From Christensenella sp. UBA1431 (GTDB lineage: Bacteria > Bacillota > Clostridia > Christensenellales > UBA1431): a stretch of 12,210 nt of DNA. The stretch spans positions 597 through 12,806 of the forward strand of contig DCTV01000020.1 of the NCBI GenBank assembly GCA_002329665.1. The letters are read 5' to 3'. The notes beneath the pieces were generated by a model that made no database searches, had not been told where the DNA came from, and was given only the letters and a program-made list of their open reading frames with translations. This document shows positions 6,247-12,210 of the stretch, piece after piece. Position numbers and translations under genes: made by a program. Numbering within the stretch: position 1 is the first letter of the stretch; each line of letters starts with the position of its first letter.

Positions 6247-7461
6247 GATTGGCAGCGAAAACTGCAATACGTTTTTATCACGGCGCTTGCCGCCGTCTTT
6301 TTCCTGTGCGTGCTCTCGGCGTTCGCCACGCCCGGCGCTTTTTCGGACATGGGCCCGCACATGGAGAAACACGTGCGGATCATGGCGGGCGAGGCCTCGA
6401 CGGCCTACCCCCTCATGTATTACGCGGCCGAGGCCATACACGGCGCGTTCAACCTGCCGCTCGACGTTTCCTACGGGATATTTTTGGGCGCCTGCAGCGT
6501 CTTCGTCCTGTTCACGCTGTACTGGTTCTTCAGGAGGGAAACGCCGGTATCGCCTGCCCTCGCTTTTTTGAGCGCGCTGTCCGTGTCGGTGATGCTGCAC
6601 GTGTATATCCCCGGATGGGTCCTCGGCATCTACTACGGCCAGGGCGGCGGCAACGCGTGGCTCAACCCGTCCTTCACGGCGATGAAGCCGTTTGCCGTGG
6701 CCGCGTTCCTCGCGTTCGCGCTGCTCATGGACAACCTCGTGAGGAAAAAGGGCGGCGCAGAGGGCTATGTCCTGCTCCGCGGCGCGCCGGTGCGCGAAAA
6801 CGCGTTGTACGCCGCTTTCGTCCTTGCGTGCGCCCTGAGCATGCTCGCCAAGCCGAGCTTCGTATTCGGGTTCGTGTTCGCGGCGGCGATACTTTTCCTT
6901 ATTCGGATCAGGTACTTTGAAAAGAAGTTCTTCTTCGTCATGCTGGTTTCCGCCCTGGCGATGGGGGCCCTGCTCTTGCTGCAGTTCGGCGAGATCTTCA
7001 AGGAGACGGGCCTGCACAGCGGCGGGATCATCTTTTCTCCCGCCCGCGCCGTCTACTACGCGGGCACGATGACCAAGAGCATCCCGCTTTCCCTCGCGTC
7101 GAACCTGCTTTATCCCGTGGTCATGCTCGCGCTCTTTAATAGGGACATCAACCCTTTGAAGAACAACGTCTATCTTTTAAGCTGGGTCTTCTACGGGGTC
7201 TCCCTCGTCATCGGCTTCACCCTCAGCGAAGGGTCGTTCCCCGAGCACCTGAACATGGAGTGGACGCGAAGCATCGCCATTTTCCTATTGAACACCACGG
7301 CGACGCTGGAATACCTCAAACGGATCGCGGGCCGGGGCGAGGCCCGCGACCGCCTTGGAAAAAGGGCGCGGACCGCGTACGATGTGAAGCTCGGCGCTGT
7401 CTTTATCTGTCTCCTGCTCGAACTCTATACGGGGATTGTCTGGCTGGGGATGTATATTTAG
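6244..7461 (+). CDS. Polytopic membrane protein, paralog A (possible GT-C-like protein)
   Basis: Function is not known. The 405-residue product has roughly ten hydrophobic segments and is clearly paralogous along its full length to the next gene. After the first membrane segment (about 8-28) a short loop carries D35-x-G-x-H39 and then AYPLMYY (54-60). GIYYGQGGGNAWLNPS (128-143) forms a glycine-rich loop, followed by MKPFAV, AKPSFVFGF, HSGGIIFSPARA and MEWTRSIAIF. The acidic/His pair in the first external loop recalls polytopic GT-C glycosyltransferases, and the NxWxNP..KPF pattern resembles uncharacterised membrane proteins of Firmicutes surface-polysaccharide loci; both are inference. The TTG start at 6244 is chosen from the SD and the paralog alignment; the frame stays open back to 6088, so a longer protein is possible (for example ATG 6163) but poorly supported. 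No enzyme partner lies in the same operon. Confidence 0.75.
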   Translation: MDWQRKLQYVFITALAAVFFLCVLSAFATPGAFSDMGPHMEKHVRIMAGEASTAYPLMYYAAEAIHGAFNLPLDVSYGIFLGACSVFVLFTLYWFFRRETPVSPALAFLSALSVSVMLHVYIPGWVLGIYYGQGGGNAWLNPSFTAMKPFAVAAFLAFALLMDNLVRKKGGAEGYVLLRGAPVRENALYAAFVLACALSMLAKPSFVFGFVFAAAILFLIRIRYFEKKFFFVMLVSALAMGALLLLQFGEIFKETGLHSGGIIFSPARAVYYAGTMTKSIPLSLASNLLYPVVMLALFNRDINPLKNNVYLLSWVFYGVSLVIGFTLSEGSFPEHLNMEWTRSIAIFLLNTTATLEYLKRIAGRGEARDRLGKRARTAYDVKLGAVFICLLLELYTGIVWLGMYI

Positions 7462-7463
7462 GC

Positions 7464-7484
7464 GGAAGGAGGACGAATACTCCT
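7464..7484 (+). other. Orphan Shine-Dalgarno with complementary CTCCT
   Basis: GGAAGGAGG (7464-7472) is a near-perfect anti-16S match three bases after the stop of paralog A, yet no ATG, GTG or TTG lies at normal distance. AGGAG (7467-7471) can pair with CTCCT (7480-7484). It may be a relic of an earlier start for the second paralog, a ribosome standby site, or chance. Confidence 0.3.
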
Positions 7485-7538
7485 ATAGTCGAACGCACGT
7501 CTTATATGTCCGCCGCCTGCCCGATAGGGGTGAAGAAT

Positions 7539-8753
7539 ATGGCCAGCAAACGGAGCGCGCAGGTTTTCCTGATCCTGCTGCTGTCGGTCGTCTTTTTCCT
7601 CAGCGTTTTCTCCGCCTTCGCCTATCCCGACCAGCCTTCCGACACGGGGGCGCACATCCGCAAGCTCGAAGGCATCATGGAGGGCAAAACGGCCTCGGCC
7701 TATCCGCTGATGTATTTCTCGGCCGGGTTGATACACCGGGCTTTCGACCTGCCCCTCGAGATAGCTTTCGGCATCCTCATGGGGCTGTGTTCCGTACTGA
7801 CCCTGTTCGTCCTCTACTGGCTGTTCATAAGAAACGCCGGCTGCCCCATGATCGTCGCCTTCCTTGCCGCGCTGTGCGTATCGGTCATCCTCCACGTCTA
7901 TATCCCGGGCGGGGGCATGGAACTGTATTACGGGCAGGGGGGAGGGAACGCCTGGCACAATCCTTCGACCACCGCGATGAAGCCTTTCGCGGTCGTTTCT
8001 TTCATCGCGTTTGCCATGCTCCTGGACAAGTCGGCAAGGAAAAAGGGCGAAGAGGGGCGGATGCGCCTTTTAAATGACGAAGGCTGCCCGGAGAATATGC
8101 TGATCGCCGTGTTCTTCGCGGCAACGGTCCTCGGCATTCTGGCCAAGCCGAGTTTCGCCTTCGGCTTCGTGATAGCCGGCGCGGTCATGATGCTCATCAG
8201 GATACGGCATATCGACAGGAAGCTTTTCGCCGCGATGCTCTTCACCGCCGTCGTCCTTTGCTGCCTGCTTTTATGGCAGTCCTCGGCGCTGTTCGCCGAG
8301 GGCGGGAAACACAGCGGAGGGCTTATTTTCTCGCCCGCGCGCGCGTTCTACTTTATCAGCCTTTCCACCCGCAGCGTGCCTATATCCGTTGTCTCGCATC
8401 TGCTGTACCCCGCCGCCATGCTCGCGCTGTTTTGTAAAGACATACGGCCGCTGAAAAACAATCTCTACCTGACGGCCTGGGTTTTCTACATCGTGTCGAT
8501 GCTGATCTTCTTCTCGGTCTCCGAGGCGACAAACCCGCATTATATGAATATCGGCTGGACGAGGGGCATCGCCATATTCACGCTGCAGACGGCGACGACG
8601 CTGGAATTCGTCAGAAGCATAGGACGAAGAAAAGAGCGTTCGGAATCCGGGCCGAAACAGAAGCGGCGATACGACATCCGCCTGGGCGCCGTTTTCGTCT
8701 GCTTTCTGCTTCAGGTCGTGCCGGGAGTGGTCTGGCTGTATTCGTTCATATAG
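7539..8753 (+). CDS. Polytopic membrane protein, paralog B (possible GT-C-like protein)
   Basis: This 404-residue tandem paralog of the preceding gene has the same hydrophobic profile and is recognisably similar from start to end. Shared landmarks sit at the same residue numbers: D35-x-G-x-H39 in the first external loop, YPLMY at 55-59 and YYGQGGGNAW at 130-139, then NPS, MKPFAV, AKPSFAFGF, HSGGLIFSPARA, PLKNN and GWTRGIAIF. Codon choice differs between the copies even where residues are identical (for example over GQGGGNAW), so the duplication is not recent. The start is ATG 7539 with AGGGGTG (7526-7532) 6 bases upstream; an in-frame ATG at 7506 has no ribosome binding site. The spacing after paralog A (77 bases, no terminator) suggests one operon. 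Function unknown; a sugar- or lipid-linked transferase or transporter role is only a hypothesis. Confidence 0.78.
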   Translation: MASKRSAQVFLILLLSVVFFLSVFSAFAYPDQPSDTGAHIRKLEGIMEGKTASAYPLMYFSAGLIHRAFDLPLEIAFGILMGLCSVLTLFVLYWLFIRNAGCPMIVAFLAALCVSVILHVYIPGGGMELYYGQGGGNAWHNPSTTAMKPFAVVSFIAFAMLLDKSARKKGEEGRMRLLNDEGCPENMLIAVFFAATVLGILAKPSFAFGFVIAGAVMMLIRIRHIDRKLFAAMLFTAVVLCCLLLWQSSALFAEGGKHSGGLIFSPARAFYFISLSTRSVPISVVSHLLYPAAMLALFCKDIRPLKNNLYLTAWVFYIVSMLIFFSVSEATNPHYMNIGWTRGIAIFTLQTATTLEFVRSIGRRKERSESGPKQKRRYDIRLGAVFVCFLLQVVPGVVWLYSFI

Positions 8754-8811
8754 CCGGAAACGCCGGATTTCGATGCCATGCCGAGGCATAAGGGGATTAT
8801 GCTGTAACCCG

Positions 8812-8840
8812 AAAAAAAACGGCGCCGTCTGGCGCCGTTT
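8812..8840 (-). terminator. Intrinsic terminator of the serC-serA operon
   Basis: On the minus strand an ACGGCGCC / GGCGCCGT stem (8838-8831 and 8826-8819, loop AGAC) is extended by A-T pairs and runs into eight T residues (plus-strand A run 8812-8819). It lies about 50 bases after the serA stop. On the plus strand the same hairpin is followed only by TTTGTG, so it would stop the converging membrane-protein transcript less well. The rest of the gap 8754-8888 holds a small ATGCC/GGCAT stem-loop near 8773-8789 without a T run. Confidence 0.82.
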
Positions 8841-8888
8841 GTGCTGGCTATCGCTGGGAACGTCCGGCGTTTTAGGGTTTTTTTGCGT

Positions 8889-10052
8889 TCACATCGACCG
8901 GACGCGCAGCACGCCCTCGATGTTCCGTATCCTGCCCACGCCGTCCGGGCACAACGGGTCGTCGAGCGCGAAGAGGGAATAGGCGAGTTCGCCCGAACTC
9001 TTGTTTATCATGTCGCCGATGTTGATGTTGTAGTCGCTTAGGACCGACGCGAACTGGCTGACCATGTGCGGGATGTTTTTATGCAGCACGCAGAGGCGGA
9101 ACTGGCTGGTGGTAAGCAGTTCGCAGTTGGGCAGGTTGACGGAGTTGCGTATGTCCCCGGTCTCGAAGAAGGACCGGAGCTGCTGCGCCGCCATGGACGC
9201 GCAGTTTTCCTCCGACTCGGGCGTGGACGCTCCCAGATGGGGTATCGCGATGACCTTTTCGTGCCCCAGAAGCTCGTCGACGGGAAAATCCGTGATGTAG
9301 TGGCTCAGCCGTCCCTTGTCGAGTGCCTCGAGGACGTCATGGCTATTGACGATGTTGTCGCGCGAGAAGTTGAGAAGGAAGCTCCCCGGCTTGAAACGCT
9401 TGAAGATTTCGGCGTTGAAGAGGTTGCGCGTCTTTTCGATGAGCGGCACGTGGATCGTGATATAATCGCAGCGGGAAACCAGCGCCTCGAGGTTGAGCGC
9501 GCGGGTCACGTTGCTGGACAGCCCCCAGGCTGACTCGACGGAGATGAACGGGTCGTAGCCCATGACCTCCATGCCGATGGTCGTGGCGTCGTTAGCCACC
9601 ATCACGCCGATCGATCCGAGGCCGACGACGCCGAGCTTCTTGCCCTTGAGTTCCGGTCCGACGAACTGCCGCTTGCCCCTTTCGACCAGTTCCGGGACCT
9701 CGTCGCCCTTGCCCTTGAGCGACTGCACCCAGTCCATCGCCGGTATGATGTTGCGCGAGACGAAGAACATCGAGGCGAGCACGAGTTCCTTCACCGCGTT
9801 TGCGTTGGCGCCCGGCGTGTTGAACACCGCGATGCCGCGCTCGGTGCAGGCGGCTATCGGGACGTTGTTCACGCCCACGCCCGCGCGCGCTATGGCGAGG
9901 AGGTTGTCGTTGAATTCGATGTCGTGGCAGCTTGCGCTGCGCACCAGGATCGCGTCGGGCTTTTCCACGTCGGGCGAGACGAGGTATTTTTCCTGGGGCA
10001 GGTGGTTGTATATGATGGTCGATATTTGGTTGAGCGTCTTGATTTTTATCAT
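8889..10052 (-). CDS. serA: D-3-phosphoglycerate dehydrogenase
   Basis: SerA oxidises 3-phosphoglycerate with NAD+ to 3-phosphohydroxypyruvate, the first step of serine biosynthesis. The 387-residue protein has a split substrate-binding domain (VRSA near 37-40; GVGVNNVP near 58-65; FNTPGANANAVKE at 77-89), an NAD-binding Rossmann domain with GVVGLGSIG (141-149), and the catalytic residues of the D-2-hydroxyacid dehydrogenase family: R231 in NFSRDNIV, E260 in FPVDEL and H272 in PHLGAST. A C-terminal ACT domain (about 319-387) is the usual site of serine feedback. It is the short ACT-type form without the intervening ASB domain. The start ATG at 10052 has GGAGGAA 5 bases upstream, and this site overlaps the serC stop region, so the two genes are tightly linked (13-base gap). 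It ends before a strong terminator. Confidence 0.96.
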   Translation of the reverse strand: MIKIKTLNQISTIIYNHLPQEKYLVSPDVEKPDAILVRSASCHDIEFNDNLLAIARAGVGVNNVPIAACTERGIAVFNTPGANANAVKELVLASMFFVSRNIIPAMDWVQSLKGKGDEVPELVERGKRQFVGPELKGKKLGVVGLGSIGVMVANDATTIGMEVMGYDPFISVESAWGLSSNVTRALNLEALVSRCDYITIHVPLIEKTRNLFNAEIFKRFKPGSFLLNFSRDNIVNSHDVLEALDKGRLSHYITDFPVDELLGHEKVIAIPHLGASTPESEENCASMAAQQLRSFFETGDIRNSVNLPNCELLTTSQFRLCVLHKNIPHMVSQFASVLSDYNINIGDMINKSSGELAYSLFALDDPLCPDGVGRIRNIEGVLRVRSM

Positions 10053-10065
10053 GATGGTTCCTCCG

Positions 10066-11148
10066 TTAACCGTTGTTCGACTCGAACCGCTGCATGAAAG
10101 CGATCAATGCTTTCACGCCTTCTTCCGGCATCGCGTTGTAGATGCAGGCGCGGACGCCGCCCACCGAGCGGTGCCCCTTGAGGTTGACCAGGCCGTTCTT
10201 TTCCGCTTCCGAGACGAATTCCTCGGTGAGTTCTTTGGTCGGCAGCAGGAAGGGCACGCACATGAGCGAACGGTCCTGTCTGTCGGCCGTGCCCGTGTAG
10301 AGCGAAGAATTGTCGATGAAATCGTAGAGCAGAGCGGCCTTGTGCCTGTTGGCCTGTTCGATCGCCGTCACTCCGCCCAGGCCGTCGAGCCACTCGAACA
10401 CGAGTTTGGCCATGTATATTGCGAACGTCGGCGGGGTGTTGTACAGGGACCCGGCCTTGTCGTGCGTGGCGTAGTCCAGCATGAACGGCGTTTTGGGCAT
10501 CGCGTTTCCGATAAGGTCCTTGCGTACGATGACGATCGTGAGGCCCGCGGGGCCTATGTTCTTCTGCGCGCCGGCGTAGATCAGCCCGAAGCGCCCCACG
10601 TCGCGCTCCTGCGCCAGGATGTCCGACGAGGCGTCCGCGACCAGGGGGACGTCGCCGGTGTCGGGCAGGCCGGTGTAGCGCGTCCCGCAGATCGTGTTGT
10701 TGGTGGTGATGTGCACGTACGCGGCGCCCGGGTCGAACGCGCCTTTTTCAAGCTTGGGCACGTAAGCAAAATTCCTGTCCTCGGAGGAAGCCGCCACGTT
10801 GATTTCCCCGTACGTTTTCGCCTGTTCGATCGCCTTTTTCGCCCACACGCCGGTCTTGACGTAGTCCGCCCTGCCTTTTTCGCCCATCAGGTTCATCGGC
10901 ACCGCGGCGAACTGCAGCGATGCTCCGCCCTGCAGAAAAAGCACGCTGTACGTGTCGGGGATGTGCATCAGACGGCGAAGCATTTCCTCGGCGCCCGATA
11001 TGATCTCCTCGAACATCGCGCTGCGGTGGCTCATCTCCATCACCGACATGCCGTGGCCTTCGTGGGCCAAAAGTTCGCTTCGCGCCTTTTTCAGCACCGG
11101 CAACGGCATCGTGGCCGGCCCCGCCGAGAAATTGTACACCCTTTCCAT
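10066..11148 (-). CDS. serC: Phosphoserine aminotransferase
   Basis: SerC transfers the amino group of glutamate to 3-phosphohydroxypyruvate, giving O-phosphoserine, using pyridoxal phosphate; in some bacteria it also serves vitamin B6 synthesis. The 360-residue protein begins NFSAGPATMP, contains MEMSHRS (37-43), the cofactor phosphate-binding QGGAS (73-77), VADASSDIL (170-178) and the PLP Schiff-base lysine K196 in YAGAQKNIGPAG, and ends with HRSVGGVRACIYNAM and EEGVKALIAFM. I chose ATG 11148 because AGGAGGG lies 5 bases upstream and the family normally starts at this point; an in-frame start at 11178 would add ten unlike residues over the ribosome binding site. It is first in the operon with serA, as in many Firmicutes. 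A serB phosphatase is not in the window. Confidence 0.96.
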   Translation of the reverse strand: MERVYNFSAGPATMPLPVLKKARSELLAHEGHGMSVMEMSHRSAMFEEIISGAEEMLRRLMHIPDTYSVLFLQGGASLQFAAVPMNLMGEKGRADYVKTGVWAKKAIEQAKTYGEINVAASSEDRNFAYVPKLEKGAFDPGAAYVHITTNNTICGTRYTGLPDTGDVPLVADASSDILAQERDVGRFGLIYAGAQKNIGPAGLTIVIVRKDLIGNAMPKTPFMLDYATHDKAGSLYNTPPTFAIYMAKLVFEWLDGLGGVTAIEQANRHKAALLYDFIDNSSLYTGTADRQDRSLMCVPFLLPTKELTEEFVSEAEKNGLVNLKGHRSVGGVRACIYNAMPEEGVKALIAFMQRFESNNG

Positions 11149-11179
11149 TCGAACCCTCCTGAAGTAAAAAAATCGCAAT

Positions 11180-11197
11180 ATGTTAATAATTTAACAA
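11180..11197. promoter_or_regulatory. Rex-type operator in the serC leader
   Basis: ATGTTAATAATTTAACAA matches the clostridial Rex-box consensus TTGTTAANNNNTTAACAA at all fixed positions but the first. The arms TGTTAA/TTAACA are perfect. It lies just downstream of the predicted serC transcription start (about +4 to +21), where a bound repressor would block transcription. Rex senses the NADH/NAD+ ratio. The match is seen in the sequence; binding is inference, and the rex gene is not in the window. Confidence 0.5.
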
Positions 11198-11207
11198 TTC
11201 TTTTGGT

Positions 11208-11236
11208 ATTATATCCCGCGTTATAAGAAAACACAA
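11208..11236 (-). promoter_or_regulatory. Promoter of serC-serA
   Basis: On the minus strand a perfect TATAAT (11213-11208) lies 17 bases after TTGTGT (11236-11231), which matches -35 only in its first three bases. The start would be near 11201, leaving a leader of about 50 bases, too short for a T-box or a large riboswitch. Confidence 0.55.
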
Positions 11237-11237
11237 G

Positions 11238-11268
11238 CCGCAAAACGTACCGTGGCGGCGTTTTGCGG
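11238..11268. repeat. Perfect 10-bp inverted repeat upstream of the serC promoter
   Basis: CCGCAAAACG (11238-11247) and CGTTTTGCGG (11259-11268) are perfect inverted arms around an 11-base spacer, and a related GCAAAACC follows at 11269-11276. The repeat abuts the serC -35 (11231-11236). It could bind an activator or repressor, or form a hairpin in a longer transcript; neither strand has a proper T run after it, so it is not an obvious terminator. Confidence 0.45.
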
Positions 11269-11346
11269 GCAAAACCGACGGACAATGCCTTGCTTGGCCG
11301 ACCGAATCGAATCCGGCGGGCGTGTCAGAATTGAGACGTAGCGCCA

Positions 11347-11374
11347 TTGACATTGCCGTATCTTCCCATATTAT
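11347..11374 (+). promoter_or_regulatory. Promoter of rarA
   Basis: A perfect TTGACA (11347-11352) is followed after 16 bases by TATTAT (11369-11374). The start would be near 11381, about 60 bases before the rarA ATG. A TATAAT at 11378-11383 is too far from this -35 to pair with it. The divergent gap 11149-11440 thus holds promoters for both flanking units. Confidence 0.58.
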
Positions 11375-11440
11375 GATTATAATAATATAAAAGCATGCCC
11401 GATGCAAAGGATTTTACGTTCCGAGAGGCAGGGAGTGGAA

Positions 11441-12210
11441 ATGGACTTATTCACGGCAAACACGGACAGGCTCGCGCCGCTGGCCGACCGCATGCGGCCC
11501 GCCACGCTCGACGCGTTCGTGGGTCAGGAGCATATCGTGGGGCCGGGGCGGCTGCTTCGCCGCGCAATCGAGACGGATTCGCTGACCTCGTCGATCTTCT
11601 TCGGGCCGCCGGGCACGGGGAAGACGACGCTGGCTTACATCATCGCGCAGTCCACCGGCGCGGCGTTCGTAAAGCTCAACGCGGTCACGTCGGGCGTGAA
11701 GGAAGTGCGCGCTGTGATAGAAGAGGCCGAGAACAGGCTCAAGCTGTATCAGAGGGCGACCTACCTGCTGCTAGACGAATGCCACCGCTGGTCGCGCACG
11801 CAGTCCGATTCCATCCTGCCCGCGATCGAAAAGGGCGTTATCCGCTTCATCGGCTCGACCACCGAAAACCCGTTCGTTTCGATGTCGGGCGCTATCGTGA
11901 GCCGGTGCAGGCTCTTCGAATTCCATCCCCTGAGTAAGGACGACGTGAAAAAGACGGTACAAAGGGCCGTTATTGACGAGGAGAACGGCCTGGGCAAGCT
12001 CCGCCTGCGCCTTGAGCCCGACGCGCTCGATCACATCGCGAACCTGGCCAACGGGGACGCCAGGAGCGCGCTGAACGCCCTGGAACTCGCGGCGCTTACG
12101 ACGAAGCCGGACGACAGCGGGGTGATCGTGATCGACCTTGGCGTTGCCGAGGAGTCCATCCAGCACCGCGCCGCCCCCTGCGACGACACGCAGTTCTACG
12201 ACATGCTCAG
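11441..12210 (+). CDS. rarA: Replication-associated recombination protein A (AAA+ ATPase), 3' end beyond the window
   Basis: RarA (MgsA, the bacterial relative of eukaryotic WRNIP1/Mgs1) is a clamp-loader-like AAA+ ATPase that acts at stalled replication forks together with single-strand binding protein and RecA. About 256 residues are visible. LADRMRPATLDAFVGQEHIVG (about 14-34, the family N-terminal motif), Walker A GPPGTGKT (55-62), Walker B LLLDECHRW (109-117; D112, E113), sensor 1 IGSTTENP (137-144) and SRCRLFEF (154-161, arginine-finger region) are in order, and NGDARSALNALELAA matches the family sensor 2 region. The DECHRW form replaces the DEIHRFN of enterobacterial proteins, a variant I recall from Clostridia. 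ATG 11441 has AGGGAG (11430-11435) 5 bases upstream. The C-terminal tetramerisation domain lies outside the window. It is divergent from serC and functionally unrelated to it. Confidence 0.93.
   Translation, partial: MDLFTANTDRLAPLADRMRPATLDAFVGQEHIVGPGRLLRRAIETDSLTSSIFFGPPGTGKTTLAYIIAQSTGAAFVKLNAVTSGVKEVRAVIEEAENRLKLYQRATYLLLDECHRWSRTQSDSILPAIEKGVIRFIGSTTENPFVSMSGAIVSRCRLFEFHPLSKDDVKKTVQRAVIDEENGLGKLRLRLEPDALDHIANLANGDARSALNALELAALTTKPDDSGVIVIDLGVAEESIQHRAAPCDDTQFYDML

Noticed and set aside
5284..7017. Minus-strand open frame of 577 codons spanning the antiporter end and paralog A
   Set aside because: It crosses a terminator and two well-supported plus-strand genes, has low-complexity charged composition and no family motifs.
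9562..11226. Plus-strand open frame of 554 codons opposite serA and serC
   Set aside because: It is antisense to two genes with complete catalytic motifs and runs through their promoter; it is a codon-bias shadow.
11149..11440. T-box or other riboswitch in the serC leader
   Set aside because: The predicted leader is about 50 bases, no AGGGUGGNACCGCG-type motif is present and there is no terminator before serC.
1..12210. Mobile elements, CRISPR arrays, tRNA or rRNA genes
   Set aside because: I saw no transposase or integrase motifs, no regularly spaced repeats and no tRNA-like cloverleaf in the gaps.

Overview
The window looks like chromosomal DNA from a fairly GC-rich member of the Bacillota, probably a Clostridia-type anaerobe. 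This rests on the serC-serA pair with a short ACT-domain SerA, the DUF1015 protein, the monofunctional aspartate kinase with two ACT domains, the PII-like/antiporter pair, strong purine-rich ribosome binding sites and a Rex-type operator of the clostridial form. The taxonomic placement is inference from gene style. There are no transposases, phage genes, CRISPR arrays, tRNAs or rRNAs. Nine coding regions are supported, two of them cut by the window edges, and little sequence is unaccounted for.

Layout. (1) 1-1232, minus: a membrane GT2 glycosyltransferase whose 3' end lies outside the window. (2) 1233-1498: an AT-richer divergent gap. (3) 1499-4190, plus: a DUF1015 protein and aspartate kinase, probably one transcript, ending in a structured 3' region and an intrinsic terminator. 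(4) 4397-5958, plus: a small PII-superfamily protein whose stop overlaps the TTG start of a CPA2-type cation:proton antiporter, with its own promoter and terminator. (5) 6244-8753, plus: two tandem paralogous polytopic membrane proteins of unknown function, preceded by a structured leader of about 230 bases. (6) 8889-11148, minus: serC-serA, ending at a strong terminator that faces the membrane-protein pair. (7) 11149-11440: a divergent regulatory gap. (8) 11441 to the end, plus: the start of rarA.

How the genes fit together. SerC and SerA are two consecutive steps from 3-phosphoglycerate to phosphoserine. Aspartate kinase opens the aspartate-family amino acid pathway. DUF1015 genes are known as neighbours of serC-serA in Firmicutes, but here the gene sits about 6 kb away, next to aspartate kinase. 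The PII-like protein is well placed to be a separate regulatory subunit for an antiporter that lacks its own cytosolic regulatory domain. The GT2 enzyme and the twin membrane proteins suggest surface-glycan work but are not in one operon.

The most interesting items are the Rex-like palindrome just downstream of the predicted serC start site, the PII-like/antiporter module, and the tandem membrane paralogs, which share an Asp-x-Gly-x-His element at identical positions in the first external loop and a GQGGGNAW signature.
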